Positions 9,724 through 20,430 of a stretch of 64,000 nucleotides of DNA are shown piece after piece. The translations under genes were made by a program, and so were the position numbers. Within the stretch, counting starts at the first letter, position 1. Each line of letters begins with the position of its first letter. Below the pieces are notes generated by a model. The model searched no databases, was not told the origin of the DNA, and was given only the letters and a program-made list of their open reading frames with translations. Location: the NCBI RefSeq assembly GCF_027947575.1, contig NZ_CP116256.1:4712001-4776000 (forward strand). Reading direction: 5' to 3'. The DNA is from Streptomyces rubrogriseus (GTDB lineage Bacteria > Actinomycetota > Actinomycetes > Streptomycetales > Streptomycetaceae).

Positions 9724-10557
9724 TCAGCGCAGTCCGGCGAAGAGGTCGTTCTCCGGTACGGCCGCGCCGGTGGTGTCCCGGACGCGTACGAAGGTCTCCA
9801 CGCCCATCAGCTCGCCGAACCTCTCCTTGCCCATCCCGAGGAAGAAGATGTTCTCGCCCTGGCTGGCGTGGGCGGCCAGGGCGTCGAACTTCTGGCCGCT
9901 GAAGGCGGTGGTGTCCACCCAGGTGGTGATCTCTTCGTCGGGGAGGCCGATCTCGGCCATCGCCGCGGCCTCGGCGGGGTCGGGCTCCGGCATGTCCGGC
10001 TGGAACTCGCGCATGATCTCGCCGAACCGCCGCATCATCGAGCGGGGCGCCGTGGTCCAGTACACCTTCGGCGCCGGCGTCGTCATCTCCAGGGCCGCCA
10101 TGGTGATGCGGTGGGCCTGGATGTGGTCGGGGTGGCCGTAGAAGCCGTTCTCGTCGTAGGTGACGACCACGTCGGGCCGGTAGTGCCGCATGAGTTCCGC
10201 GAGGCGGGCGGCGCCTTCCTCCACCGGGGTACGCCAGAAGGAACCGGGGGCGTCGTTGCTCGGCCAGCCCATCATTCCGGAGTCGGCGTAGTCCAGCGTC
10301 TCCAGATCGCTGATCTTCAGGACGTCACGGCTCTCCTCGAGTTCCCGCCGGCGCATCAGGGCGACGGCCGCCGGATCGTGCCCGGGATCCCCCGGCTTGA
10401 CGCCTCCCGGTCCGTCACCGCAACCGCCGTCGGTACATGTCACGAGGACCGTGCGGATGCCCTCCGCCGCGTACCGCGCCAGGACCCCGCCGGTGCTCGT
10501 GGCCTCGTCGTCGGGGTGGGCGTGCACGGCCATGAGCGTCAAGGGTCGGTCGGTCAT
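9724..10557 (-). CDS. PIG-L/LmbE family zinc deacetylase, MshB/Mca type
   Basis: A 277-residue protein with the zinc motif AVHAHPDDEATSTGG (HPDD) near the N-terminus and the third ligand region FYGHPDHIQAH. These are the marks of N-acetylglucosamine-type deacetylases, including mycothiol enzymes MshB and Mca. Acting as an N-deacetylase or amidase on a GlcNAc-containing small molecule or thiol conjugate is the family expectation. Assigning MshB or Mca itself is not justified, because streptomycetes keep several paralogues. GGAGGA precedes ATG 10557. It converges with the Endo H gene. Confidence 0.85.
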   Translation of the reverse strand: MTDRPLTLMAVHAHPDDEATSTGGVLARYAAEGIRTVLVTCTDGGCGDGPGGVKPGDPGHDPAAVALMRRRELEESRDVLKISDLETLDYADSGMMGWPSNDAPGSFWRTPVEEGAARLAELMRHYRPDVVVTYDENGFYGHPDHIQAHRITMAALEMTTPAPKVYWTTAPRSMMRRFGEIMREFQPDMPEPDPAEAAAMAEIGLPDEEITTWVDTTAFSGQKFDALAAHASQGENIFFLGMGKERFGELMGVETFVRVRDTTGAAVPENDLFAGLR

Positions 10558-10800
10558 GAGAGGGTCCTCCTGCTGGGATACGTCATGCTCCGGACACGGC
10601 GGGCGCGGATGCGGCGCCGGTCCCTTGGCCGATGCAACAGCGTGTGACGGCTCACCTGTTCCCGGCCCGCCGCCGCAGGCTACCGCCACGGGCCGTCGTC
10701 GGCCGGGCGGGCGGTGTTCAGCTCGGCGCCATCGGACGGTCGGCGCGGGTGAGCAGCATGCGCACTGATCGCCATCCGTCACCCGGTCCGTGGAGCCCAG

Positions 10801-12690
10801 ATGAGCACAGAGGAACAGAGCAGTGGTCGCCGTCACCCGGACAGACGCGTGCTGTTGCGTGCGGCGGTGGCCGTACCGGCGGCCGGTGCCGCCGTCGCCG
10901 GTACGGCCGCCGTACCGGCACGGGCGGCGGACGCGGCCGGCTCGTCCGGCGGCCGCTTCGATGCCGACAGTCCGCGGTTCGCCCTGGCGGTGCTGCCCGA
11001 CACCCAGTACCTGTTCGACGCCGACAGCGCCGATCCGGCTCCGCTGCGGGCGACGTTCCGCCACCTCGTCACCGAGCGGGCCGCGGCCAACATCGCGTTC
11101 ATGACGCACCTCGGCGACGTCACCGAGCACGGCACCGAGGCCGAGATCGACCTCGCGGCCGACACCTTCCGCGTCCTGCACGGCCGCGTCCCGTACAGCG
11201 TTCTGGCGGGCAACCACGACATCCGCTCGTCCACGGACGACCAGCGGGGCGACTCCGCCTACCTCTCCGCCTTCGGGCCGGACCGCTACCGGTCCATGCC
11301 GACGTTCGGCGGAGCCTCGCCCGACGGCTACAACAGCTACCACGTCCTGCGGGCCGGCGGGCGGCAGTGGCTCGTCCTCGCCCTGGACTGGCGGGTCTCC
11401 GACCAGGGGCTGGCGTGGGCGCAGGGGGTGCTCGACCGGCACCCGACCCTGCCGGCGGTGCTGACCACGCACGACATCGCCTGGTCCGGGGACGACGGCG
11501 AGGCCCGGCTGTCCGACCACGGCCAACGCCTGTGGGACGGCCTGATCAAGGGGAACGACCAGGTCTTCCTGGCGCTGGGCGGGCACTACTGGCCGCCCGG
11601 CCGCACCGTACTGACCAACGACGCCGGGCACGACGTCCACGTCCACATCACCAACTACCAGGACCGCTACTACGGCGGCGCGGGCATGATCCGCACCTAC
11701 GGCTTCGACCTGGTGCGCGGTGTCGTCGACGTGGAGACGTTCTCGCCCTGGTTCCTCGCCCGGGACCCCGCGGCGCGCTCCCCGCTGGCGGCCGAGACGC
11801 TGGAGCTCACCGGCCCCGCCGACCGGTTCACGCTCGACATCGACTTCGACGAGCGGTTCGCCGGTTTCGCCCCCGTGCCCGCGCCGAAGCCCCGGCCGGC
11901 CCGGGCCGTGATGCCCCGCGGCACCCTCGCCTACTGGCGCTTCGACGCCTCGGGAACCGGCGCGGCCCAGCGGCCGGGTGCGCCCCTGCCCGACGGCACG
12001 GTGGTCAAGGACCTCACCGGCCGGGGGAACGACCTGACGGTGCGCCGGCTGCACGCCTCCGGCGCCGAGGCGCTCACCTGGTCGCGGGAGCACCACCGCG
12101 GCCAGCCCGCGCACGCCAGCCTCCGCTTCGACGGCGGTCAGGGCCCCGACCGCGGTGCCGTCCTCACCACCGCGGACGGGGCGGCCCTGAACAGCGAGAA
12201 GTTCCCGCGCGGATACACCATCGAGACCTTCGTCCGGCTGCCCGAGCCGTTCGAGGGCAACCACGACTGGATGGGCATCCTCAGCTGGGAGGGCCGCAAC
12301 GGCGACGCGGGCAAGACGACCGGCTGGTCCCCGCTGGAGCCGACGTGCAGCCTCAACCTCTCCCCCGAGCGGTTCCTCCAGTTCGTGGTCTACCCGCACC
12401 GCCAGGACGCCGACCCCACCTCCTGGAGCCATGCGGTGCCGGTCGGGCGCTGGATGCACATCGCCGTCGTCAACGACGGCCGCCGCACGGTGATGTACGT
12501 GGACGGCTCGAGGATCGCGCGCAATCCGACGCAGCCGTCGACCGGCATAGCGACCCTCGGCAAGCCCTTCGTCCTGGGCGGCACGCAGTTCGACGAGCGG
12601 TTCGGGCAGGGCTTCTACGGCTGGATGGGCGACACGCGGATCGTGGGGCGGCCGCTGCCGGTGCGGGAGTTCCTCACTCCCCCCGGCTGA
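10801..12690 (+). CDS. Secreted metallophosphoesterase with C-terminal LamG-like domain
   Basis: A 629-residue protein. The N-terminus has paired arginines (HPDRRVLLRAAVAVPAAG) and a hydrophobic stretch ending in PARAADA, consistent with Tat export. The calcineurin-like phosphoesterase domain (about 55-350) shows VLPDTQY, MTHLGDVTEHG, VLAGNHDIRS, TTHDIAW and GGHYWPPGR, the metal-ligand series. The last motif is GHYW where GHxH is usual, so one ligand may be replaced. The C-terminal third (about 375-625) has jelly-roll features of laminin-G-like carbohydrate binding (SLRFDGG, YTIETFVRL, WMHIAVVNDG). Substrate unknown. Its last 17 bp overlap the convergent phosphatase gene. Confidence 0.88.
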   Translation: MSTEEQSSGRRHPDRRVLLRAAVAVPAAGAAVAGTAAVPARAADAAGSSGGRFDADSPRFALAVLPDTQYLFDADSADPAPLRATFRHLVTERAAANIAFMTHLGDVTEHGTEAEIDLAADTFRVLHGRVPYSVLAGNHDIRSSTDDQRGDSAYLSAFGPDRYRSMPTFGGASPDGYNSYHVLRAGGRQWLVLALDWRVSDQGLAWAQGVLDRHPTLPAVLTTHDIAWSGDDGEARLSDHGQRLWDGLIKGNDQVFLALGGHYWPPGRTVLTNDAGHDVHVHITNYQDRYYGGAGMIRTYGFDLVRGVVDVETFSPWFLARDPAARSPLAAETLELTGPADRFTLDIDFDERFAGFAPVPAPKPRPARAVMPRGTLAYWRFDASGTGAAQRPGAPLPDGTVVKDLTGRGNDLTVRRLHASGAEALTWSREHHRGQPAHASLRFDGGQGPDRGAVLTTADGAALNSEKFPRGYTIETFVRLPEPFEGNHDWMGILSWEGRNGDAGKTTGWSPLEPTCSLNLSPERFLQFVVYPHRQDADPTSWSHAVPVGRWMHIAVVNDGRRTVMYVDGSRIARNPTQPSTGIATLGKPFVLGGTQFDERFGQGFYGWMGDTRIVGRPLPVREFLTPPG

Positions 12691-13348
12691 GCTGCTCCAC
12701 GGCGGCTCCGGTGGGGTCGTCCGGGCCCGGCGTGAGGGGCACGGGTCCCAGGGACTCGCCCTCCCAGAGCAGCGCCCGCCAGCCCTGCTCGGGCGAGCCG
12801 GAGAGGATGACGATCCCGGTGTTCGCCAAGGGGTGCTGCTTGGCGTAGTCGACGTCCACGTTGTCGGCGCGCGCCGCCACCCACATGCGGATCGCGGCGC
12901 CGTGGCTGACCAGTGCCACGGTGTCCGCACCGGTCGCGTGGGCCTCGGCCACCACGGCGTCGAAACGGGCGAGTGCCTCCACCCCGTTCTCGCCCCCGGG
13001 CATGCGCGCCCGGACGTCCCCCGCGGACCAGGCGAACGCGGTGTGCATGTAGGTGCGCGCCGCGTCGTCGTCGCCGCGCATCTCCAGATCGCCGGCGGTC
13101 AGCTCCCGGATCCCGGCCCGGACCCGGACCTCCAGTCCGGTCGCCGAGGCCAGCGGGGCGGCGGTCAGCTGCGTGCGGACCAGCGTCGACGCGTACAGTG
13201 CGCCGATCTTCTCCGACGCCAGGGCCTCGGGCAGCGCCGCCGCCTGTTCCTGGCCGAGGGCGGTCAGACCGGGGCCCGGCTCGGCCGTGTCCAGGAGGTG
13301 CTTGAGGTTGGACGGGGTCTGGCCGTGCCTGATGAGCAGGAGACGCAT
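12674..13348 (-). CDS. Histidine phosphatase family protein
   Basis: A 224-residue phosphoglycerate-mutase-like protein. The phosphohistidine motif LLLIRHGQTPSN is at the N-terminus and the second catalytic histidine is in ALVSHGAAIR near residue 165. The intermediate acidic region IRELTAGDLE is also typical. ATG 13348 was chosen because the RHG motif then lies at residues 6-8, as in the family; the upstream extension is not conserved-looking. It probably dephosphorylates a small phosphorylated metabolite in the cytoplasm; the substrate is unknown. It overlaps the 3' end of the metallophosphoesterase gene tail to tail. Confidence 0.88.
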   Translation of the reverse strand: MRLLLIRHGQTPSNLKHLLDTAEPGPGLTALGQEQAAALPEALASEKIGALYASTLVRTQLTAAPLASATGLEVRVRAGIRELTAGDLEMRGDDDAARTYMHTAFAWSAGDVRARMPGGENGVEALARFDAVVAEAHATGADTVALVSHGAAIRMWVAARADNVDVDYAKQHPLANTGIVILSGSPEQGWRALLWEGESLGPVPLTPGPDDPTGAAVEQLSRGE

Positions 13349-13423
13349 GCGACGGGGACTTTCTGCGGGACGACGGAACGACGGGCATCTCCACTCTGCC
13401 ACGCGCCACGGATGTCCCGGGTC

Positions 13424-14665
13424 TCACCAGTCGTGCACCGTGCCGTCCGCGAGACGGTTCACGGGCAGGTAGGCGGGCTCGTAGGGGAAACGGGCCGCGG
13501 CCCCGTCGTCGAGTTCGACGCCGAGGCCGGGGGCCTCGCCGGGATGCAGGAGGCCGTCCTCGAAGCGGTAGGAGGTGCGGAACACCTCGAGGGTGGCCGG
13601 GGCGTGGCGCATGTACTCCTGGATGCCGAAGTTGTGCACGGCGAGGTCGAGGTGGAGGGCGGCCGCCATGCCCACGGGCGAGATGTCGGTCGGACCGTGC
13701 ATGCCGGACTTGATGCCGTACACGGCGGCCATGTCGAGCAGTTTGCGTACGGCGGTGATGCCGCCGGCGTGGGTCACCGCCGAGCGGACGTAGTCGATCA
13801 GCCGTTCCTGGAGCAGCGTGGTGTAGTCGTGGACGGAGTTGAAGACCTCCCCGATCGCCAGCGGCGTGGTGGTGTGCTGCCGGATCAGCCGCAGTGCCCC
13901 CTGGTCCTCTCCCGGGGTCGCGTCCTCCAGCCAGAAGAGGTCGTAGGGTTCGAGTTCCTTGCCGAGCCGCGCCGCCTGGATGGGCGTCATGCGGTGGTGG
14001 CCGTCGTGCAGCAGTGGGAGTTCGGGGCCGAAGGTGTGCCGTACGGCTTCGAAGACCGTGGGCATGTGGCGCAGGTAGGCGCGGGTGTCCCAGGTCTCCT
14101 CGGTGGGGCGCGGGTGCGTGGCGCCGGTGCGGCGGGCTGGTTCGTAGTCGTAGCGGTCCCCGTCGCCGGCGGCGGAGGCGGCGACGCCGTACACGGAGTC
14201 CAGACCGGGGATGCCGCTCTGGATGCGGACGGCCCGGAAGCCGTCCGCCAGGTGTTCGCGCACCGAGTCGAGCAGTTCGGGTATGTCCCGGCCCGAGGCG
14301 TGACCGTAGGCCAGGGCGCCCGTGCGGCAGGCGCCGCCGAGGAGTTGGTACACCGGCATGCCCGCCGCCTTGCCCTTGATGTCCCACAGCGCCATGTCCA
14401 CCGCGGCGACGGCCGCCATGGTGACCGGGCCGCGGCGCCAGTAGGCGCCCCGGTACAGGTACTGCCAGGTGTCCTCGACGGCGTGCGCGTCCCGCCCGAG
14501 CAGCAGCGGGGCCACGTGCTCGCGCAGGTAGGCCTCGACGGCCAGTTCGCGCCCGTTGAGGGTGGCGTCGCCGAGGCCGGTGAGCCCGTCCTCGGTGGTG
14601 ATGCGCAGGGTGACGAAGTTGCGTCCCGGGCTGGTGACGACGACGTCGGCGGCGGTGATCTTCAC
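13424..14665 (-). CDS. D-mannonate dehydratase-type enolase-superfamily enzyme (ManD)
   Basis: A 413-residue protein of the mandelate racemase/muconate lactonizing group. The N-terminal capping domain reads [23 protein letters not shown]. The barrel domain shows [41 protein letters not shown] and HNFGIQEYM, which match ManD enzymes that dehydrate D-mannonate to 2-keto-3-deoxygluconate. Activity across this subgroup ranges from efficient ManD to weak gluconate dehydratases, so the substrate is probable rather than certain. It lies 52 bp downstream of the sugar dehydrogenase on the same strand, so the two may be co-transcribed. Confidence 0.88.
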   Translation of the reverse strand: MKITAADVVVTSPGRNFVTLRITTEDGLTGLGDATLNGRELAVEAYLREHVAPLLLGRDAHAVEDTWQYLYRGAYWRRGPVTMAAVAAVDMALWDIKGKAAGMPVYQLLGGACRTGALAYGHASGRDIPELLDSVREHLADGFRAVRIQSGIPGLDSVYGVAASAAGDGDRYDYEPARRTGATHPRPTEETWDTRAYLRHMPTVFEAVRHTFGPELPLLHDGHHRMTPIQAARLGKELEPYDLFWLEDATPGEDQGALRLIRQHTTTPLAIGEVFNSVHDYTTLLQERLIDYVRSAVTHAGGITAVRKLLDMAAVYGIKSGMHGPTDISPVGMAAALHLDLAVHNFGIQEYMRHAPATLEVFRTSYRFEDGLLHPGEAPGLGVELDDGAAARFPYEPAYLPVNRLADGTVHDW

Positions 14666-14717
14666 AGGGTCGTTCCTCCTCGGCGACGCGCGCCCGGTGG
14701 TCAGGCCGGTGCCGGGG

Positions 14718-15857
14718 TCACGCCGGGTCGACGCGGGAAACCGTACCCCCGATGGCGAGGACGTACAGCTCCCCGTCTCCGTCCTGGGCGAAGGACACGA
14801 CCTCGCCGCCGTTCACCCCGAGGTCGTGCTCGCCGGTCACCCGGCCGTCCTCGATCTCCAGGGAGCGCAGTGTGCCGTCGCAGTAGTCGCTGTAGACGTA
14901 CTGTCCCGCGAGGCCGGGAATGGCCCCGCCCCGGTACACGTAGCCGCCGGTGACGGAGCAGCCGAGGCCGGTGCGGTCGTACTCGTGGATCGGCGGGACG
15001 TGGTTCGCGGGCTCGGTGCCGCCGCGGAAGGGGTGCGTGCCCTCCATCTGCGACCAGCCGTAGTTCTCGCCGCCCGGGCTGCTCGCGGGCGCCCAGTCGA
15101 TCTCCTCCCAGTCGCTCTGGCCGACATCGCCGATGAGCAGGTCGCCCGAGGCGGCGTCGAAGGAGAACCGCCAGGGGTTGCGCAGCCCGTACGACCAGAT
15201 CTCGCCCCTGGCGTCCGGGTCGCCGACGAAGGGGTTGTCCTCCGGGATCGCGTACGGGTCGCCGCCCTGCGGGTCGATCCGCAGCAGCTTGCCCAGCAGG
15301 GTGTCGAGCTTCTGGCCGTTGCCCTGGGGGTCGCCGCCGCCCCCTCCGTCGCCGAGCGCGATGTAGAGGTGGCCGTCGGGGCCGAACGCGATGGCGCCGC
15401 CGTTGTGGTTGGACTCGGGCTGCTCCTGGGTCAGCACGGTGCGCCGGGTGTTCTCCAGGACCGCACCGTCCTGGACGGTGAACTCGTCGACGGTGCTGGT
15501 GCCCTCGAGGTCGGTGTAGGAGACGTAGAGGTGCGCGAACTGCTCGTCGAAGGCCAGGCCGAGCAGGCCGCGTTCGCCGTCGGTGGTGGTCTCGTCGGAG
15601 ATGTCGAGCACGGGTTCGCCGAGTCCGTCGTCGCCGAGGACCCGGACGGTGCCGGCGCGTTCGGCGATCCAGACCGTGTCCTGCGGGCCCGCGGCACCGG
15701 CCGTCGGGTTCTGGGCCCGGGCCACCTCGGTCAGCGAGACCTGCGCCGCGGATCCGGGTGCGCGGGACTCGTCGGCGGACGCCGTGGCCAGGGCCAGGGA
15801 TCCGGCGAGACCCAGTGTTGCGACGATCGCCGACATTCTGGTGCGCGTGTTCACCAT
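14718..15857 (-). CDS. Secreted PQQ-type glucose/sorbosone dehydrogenase family protein
   Basis: A 379-residue beta-propeller protein with an N-terminal signal ([21 protein letters not shown]). Signature segments include [45 protein letters not shown] and [16 protein letters not shown], typical of soluble aldose dehydrogenases. The ESNHNGG histidine corresponds to the proposed general base. It probably oxidises sugars outside the membrane. ATG 15857 and GTG 15854 overlap; GGGAGG spacing favours the GTG. A DasR-like site lies about 135 bp upstream, and the ManD gene follows on the same strand. Confidence 0.88.
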   Translation of the reverse strand: MVNTRTRMSAIVATLGLAGSLALATASADESRAPGSAAQVSLTEVARAQNPTAGAAGPQDTVWIAERAGTVRVLGDDGLGEPVLDISDETTTDGERGLLGLAFDEQFAHLYVSYTDLEGTSTVDEFTVQDGAVLENTRRTVLTQEQPESNHNGGAIAFGPDGHLYIALGDGGGGGDPQGNGQKLDTLLGKLLRIDPQGGDPYAIPEDNPFVGDPDARGEIWSYGLRNPWRFSFDAASGDLLIGDVGQSDWEEIDWAPASSPGGENYGWSQMEGTHPFRGGTEPANHVPPIHEYDRTGLGCSVTGGYVYRGGAIPGLAGQYVYSDYCDGTLRSLEIEDGRVTGEHDLGVNGGEVVSFAQDGDGELYVLAIGGTVSRVDPA

Positions 15858-15989
15858 GGCCTCCCGGAGGCGGTGAGTGGGGGGAGTGCACCTGACTGCC
15901 CGGTCCGGACCTGGGGTCGTCCGGGCCGGCCGACGACTGGGGTGGGGGGTGTCGCCGGCCACCGCCGAGAATAGGGGGTCGGGCGTTTC

Positions 15990-16001
15990 AGGCCTAGACC
16001 A
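15990..16001. promoter_or_regulatory. Possible DasR-responsive element
   Basis: AGGCCTAGACCA matches 10 of 12 positions of the core dre consensus TGGTCTAGACCA bound by the GlcNAc-6-P-responsive regulator DasR. It lies about 135 bp upstream of the sugar dehydrogenase start, just past the DHFR-fold gene's stop. The mismatches make it a weak candidate. Confidence 0.35.
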
Positions 16002-16008
16002 ATACGCG

Positions 16009-16590
16009 CTACTTCTGGCCGACTCCCGGCGGTCCGTCCAGGACCGTGGGGACGTACTCCAGCAGCTGGAGCCGGCCGTCGAAGGTGCGGCTCCCGACGA
16101 GGTCGAGGGTGACGTCCGGGTACTGGTCGAAGATCCTTTCCCTGCCCGTCGCCCCGGTGATGACCGGGAAGACGACCACCCGGAAGCGGTCGACCAGACC
16201 GGCCCGGAGCAGTGAGCGGCACAGGGTGAGGCTCCCCAGGGTGCGCAGGGGCCGCGTCCCGTGCCGTTTCATGTCCCGCACGGCCGGGACCGGGTCCCCC
16301 TGGACCAGTTCCGTGTTGTCCCAGGACAGCGGGGTCCGGAGGGTCGAGGAGAACACCACCTTGGGCATCGCGGTGATCCCCTCGAAGCCGGGATCGTCGG
16401 GCATCTCGCGGGCGAAGCCGGACATCAACCGGTACGTCGTGGCCCCCATGAGGCTCGTGTGCTGCTTCTCGGCGTCCCCGTCGAGCCAGGCCAGGTACTC
16501 GGGGCCCTCCATGCCCCAGAAGCCGGGCCAGCCGTCCGCGGCCGCGTATCCGTCGAGCGAGATGATGAAGTCGACCATGAGACTTGCCAT
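16009..16590 (-). CDS. Dihydrofolate reductase-fold (RibD C-terminal) family protein
   Basis: A 193-residue protein starting MASLMVDFIISLDGYAAADG, the typical first strand of this family. LMGATTYRLM and VVFSSTLRTPL are the pyridine nucleotide-binding segments, and TLGSLTLCRSLLRAGLVDRF the C-terminal conserved block. It probably is a cytoplasmic NADPH-dependent reductase; the substrate cannot be predicted. ATG 16590 is preceded by AGGGAGGAA about ten bases upstream. It is divergent from the rifampin-monooxygenase-like gene, sharing a 263-bp intergenic region. Confidence 0.85.
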   Translation of the reverse strand: MASLMVDFIISLDGYAAADGWPGFWGMEGPEYLAWLDGDAEKQHTSLMGATTYRLMSGFAREMPDDPGFEGITAMPKVVFSSTLRTPLSWDNTELVQGDPVPAVRDMKRHGTRPLRTLGSLTLCRSLLRAGLVDRFRVVVFPVITGATGRERIFDQYPDVTLDLVGSRTFDGRLQLLEYVPTVLDGPPGVGQK

Positions 16591-16744
16591 CGGTCCGTTC
16601 CTCCCTGCGGTGGGTCTGCCGGGTCTGCCTACCGGATACGACCGCCGTCCGGCCCGAAAGTCATCGCCGAAAAGGATTGGACGGGCCGAGCGCCGCACTT
16701 GTAGCCTGCAGCCGACCGTGACACCGCCCGAGGAGGTGAGACCC

Positions 16745-18332
<1,588 letters not shown>

Positions 18333-18393
18333 CCCGGCGGCCGACCCGACGGCTGCCCCGGCGGCCGACCCGACGGCTGCCCCGGCGGCCGAC
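18333..18393. repeat. 24-bp tandem repeat, about 2.5 copies
   Basis: Units at 18333-18356 and 18357-18380 are identical (they begin CCCGGCGGCCGACCCGACGG); a third, partial unit runs to 18393. The block fills the gap between the convergent Rox-like and TetX-like genes. It may act as a terminator or be a replication slippage product. Confidence 0.8.
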
Positions 18394-18404
18394 GGGCCGG
18401 CCGC

Positions 18405-19526
18405 TCAACGCGACGGCTGGACCTGGTCGAAGACGGCGAGGGCCGCGGCGGGATCCGGGCTCACGAGGCGTTCCAGACCCGCCGCCGTGATCTTCGCCCA
18501 CCGTCCGGCCCGTGCCCACATCCGTTCCTCGAAGGCGCGGACGGCGTCGTCCGGATCCGCGCGGCCGTCGGCGAGGGACTCGGCGAGTTCGGCGCCATCC
18601 AGCAGCGCGAGGTTGGCGCCCGCCCCCAGGGGAGGCATCAGATGCGCGGCGTCGCCCAGGAGCGTCACTCCGGGAACGTGGGTCCAGGTGTGGGACACGG
18701 GCAGGACGTGCAGGGGTCGGTGGACGAACGCGGTGCCGCGGCGGAGGAGGTCGAGGACGGGAGCGGTCCAGCCGTCGAACAGCGTCAGCAGACGCGACCG
18801 CACGGCCTCCGCGTCCCCGAGGTCGAGGTGCGCGTGCCAGTCCAGTGGCGCGCGGAACTGGGCGTGCACCTTGACGTGGCCGCCGCTGTTGCGCTGGGCG
18901 ACGACGGCCCGGTTCACGCCGTACACGGCCACCGAGCCGTCGCCGACCAGGGTGGCGAGGTCGGGGTGCCGGGTGTCGACGTCGTCCAGTGAGGTCTCGA
19001 CCGAGGTGACGCCGGTGTAGTGCGGAGTCACCGGGGAGACCGCCGGGCGGGTGCGGGACCAGGCGCCGTCCGCGCCGATCACCAGGTCGAACGCCTCCTG
19101 GCGCCCGTCCTCGAAATGGACCAGTACACCGTCCCTGGCCCCCGGCACCACCTTCGTCACACCTCGGCCCCACCGGATGTCGAGCGGGCCGAGCAGCAGG
19201 TCACGGAGTTGCCCGCGGTCGATCTCCGGATTGGCCCGTTCCGCCGGATCCGGTCGCCAGTCGCGCAGTACGGCCCCGTCCGGGTCCAGGATGCGCATGG
19301 CCTGGCCCTCGGGCCGGGACAACGCCTGGAACTCGGCCAGCAGCCCCGCCTTGTCCATGGCGAGCTGGCCCAGCCCTTCGTGCAGGTCCAGGGCGCCGCC
19401 CGGGGGACGGGCGTCGGGGGCGGGGTCGCGTTCGAGGACGGCGACGTGACGGCCGTGGCGGTGCATGACACGGGCGAAGGCAAGTCCTGCGGGGCCGCCG
19501 CCGACCACCGCGATACGTTGTCTCAT
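18405..19526 (-). CDS. FAD-dependent monooxygenase, TetX-like
   Basis: A 373-residue class A flavoprotein: IAVVGGGPAGLAFARVM at the N-terminus, LVIGADGAWSRTR (DG motif) and LLGDAAHLMPPLGAGANLAL (GD motif). The run RPEGQAMRILDPDG followed by NPEIDRGQLRDLLL resembles TetX-type tetracycline-inactivating enzymes and their many relatives. Substrate specificity cannot be claimed from this; most relatives have unknown substrates. It is divergent from a TetR regulator across a 53-bp gap that holds two perfect palindromes, so induction by a small molecule through that regulator is likely. Confidence 0.87.
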   Translation of the reverse strand: MRQRIAVVGGGPAGLAFARVMHRHGRHVAVLERDPAPDARPPGGALDLHEGLGQLAMDKAGLLAEFQALSRPEGQAMRILDPDGAVLRDWRPDPAERANPEIDRGQLRDLLLGPLDIRWGRGVTKVVPGARDGVLVHFEDGRQEAFDLVIGADGAWSRTRPAVSPVTPHYTGVTSVETSLDDVDTRHPDLATLVGDGSVAVYGVNRAVVAQRNSGGHVKVHAQFRAPLDWHAHLDLGDAEAVRSRLLTLFDGWTAPVLDLLRRGTAFVHRPLHVLPVSHTWTHVPGVTLLGDAAHLMPPLGAGANLALLDGAELAESLADGRADPDDAVRAFEERMWARAGRWAKITAAGLERLVSPDPAAALAVFDQVQPSR

Positions 19527-19530
19527 GTCG

Positions 19531-19559
19531 ATACACTGTATTTTCCGTCTACGACGTAG
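19531..19559. promoter_or_regulatory. Two palindromic operator candidates in the TetX-like/TetR intergenic region
   Basis: ATACACTGTAT (19531-19541) and CTACGACGTAG (19549-19559) are each perfect 11-bp palindromes with a single central base. Their centres are 18 bp apart. Both lie within the 53 bp separating the two divergent starts, so one bound repressor could block both genes. Confidence 0.6.
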
Positions 19560-19579
19560 CGCAACAGAACGGTGGGAGC

Positions 19580-20275
19580 ATGACTGTCTGGGACCGGCCG
19601 GAGCCGCCGCACCGCCCCGTACCGCTCGACCGCGAGCGGATCGTCGCCGCCGCGGTCGCGCTCGCCGACGAGGGCGGCCTGACGGCGGTGTCGGTGCGCA
19701 AGGTGGCGGCCCGGCTGGACGCCGGGCCGATGCGGCTGTACGGATTCATCTCCACCAAGGACGAGTTGTTCGACCTCATGGTGGACGCGGTGTACGCCGA
19801 GATCCTCCCCGAGGAACGGGCCGGTGACTGGCGGGAGGCACTGCGCGTCCTGGCCCACCGGACCCGGCAGGCCGCGCTGCGCCACCCGTGGCTGGCCGAC
19901 CTGCTCGGCGGCCGCCCGGCCCTGGGGCCCAACGGTCTCGCCGTGGCCGAGGCGACCCTGGCCGCGCTCGACGGCCTGGCCGACGTCGACACCGCCATGC
20001 GCGCCGTGGAGACGGTCAGTTCCTACTTCACCGGAGCCGTCCGGCGCGAGATCGCGGACCTGCGGGCGGAGCGCGCCACGGGCCTGTCCAAGCCCGAGTG
20101 GCAGCGCGCCCACGGCCCGCACCTGACCCGGATGCTGGCCACCGGCCGCTACCCGGCGCTGGCCAGGGCCGTGCACGACGGCACGCACGTGGATGCCGAG
20201 GAGTCCTTCGCGACCGGCCTGGACTGGGTCCTCGACGCCGTCGCCGTCAGACTCGCCCGGCCACCGGGGAGTTGA
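19580..20275 (+). CDS. TetR-family transcriptional regulator
   Basis: A 231-residue regulator. The N-terminal HTH (about residues 18-65) reads RERIVAAAVALADEGGLTAVSVRKVAARLD and then MRLYGFISTKDELFDLM, the TetR pattern. The C-terminal ligand domain is of the TetR_C type found in regulators beside drug-modifying genes. It is divergent from the TetX-like monooxygenase with two palindromes between, so autorepression and control of the monooxygenase are expected. A clear stem-loop follows its 3' end. Confidence 0.9.
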   Translation: MTVWDRPEPPHRPVPLDRERIVAAAVALADEGGLTAVSVRKVAARLDAGPMRLYGFISTKDELFDLMVDAVYAEILPEERAGDWREALRVLAHRTRQAALRHPWLADLLGGRPALGPNGLAVAEATLAALDGLADVDTAMRAVETVSSYFTGAVRREIADLRAERATGLSKPEWQRAHGPHLTRMLATGRYPALARAVHDGTHVDAEESFATGLDWVLDAVAVRLARPPGS

Positions 20276-20321
20276 GGTCCGCGCCTGCTCACCGAGGGTG
20301 GCGGGCGCCGCGGGATTCCGC

Positions 20322-20342
20322 CACCCGGTCCCTGACCGGGTG
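20322..20342 (+). terminator. Terminator after TetR gene
   Basis: CACCCGGTC (20322-20330) pairs perfectly with 20334-20342 around a 3-nt loop, 47 bp past the TetR stop. A second symmetric segment (CCGAGA at 20346 with TCTCGG ending at 20369) follows and may belong to the pntA promoter region. Confidence 0.7.
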
Positions 20343-20430
20343 CGTCCGAGAACGACGGCCGTCTCTCGGTGCCGCGTCGCCCTCCCGTGGGTACGGAACC
20401 GGTCAACAACGCCTCGACGAGAGACTGGAC

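Noticed and set aside
9724..12930. Very long minus-strand open frame (over 1000 codons) reading across the metallophosphoesterase gene
   Set aside because: Only its last part is the PIG-L deacetylase. The rest is antisense to a gene with clear motifs and has the Arg/Gly/Val-rich composition of a GC-rich shadow frame.
12615..14387. Minus-strand 590-codon frame over the phosphatase and ManD genes
   Set aside because: It is Arg/His/Pro-rich and in a different frame from the two recognised enzymes.
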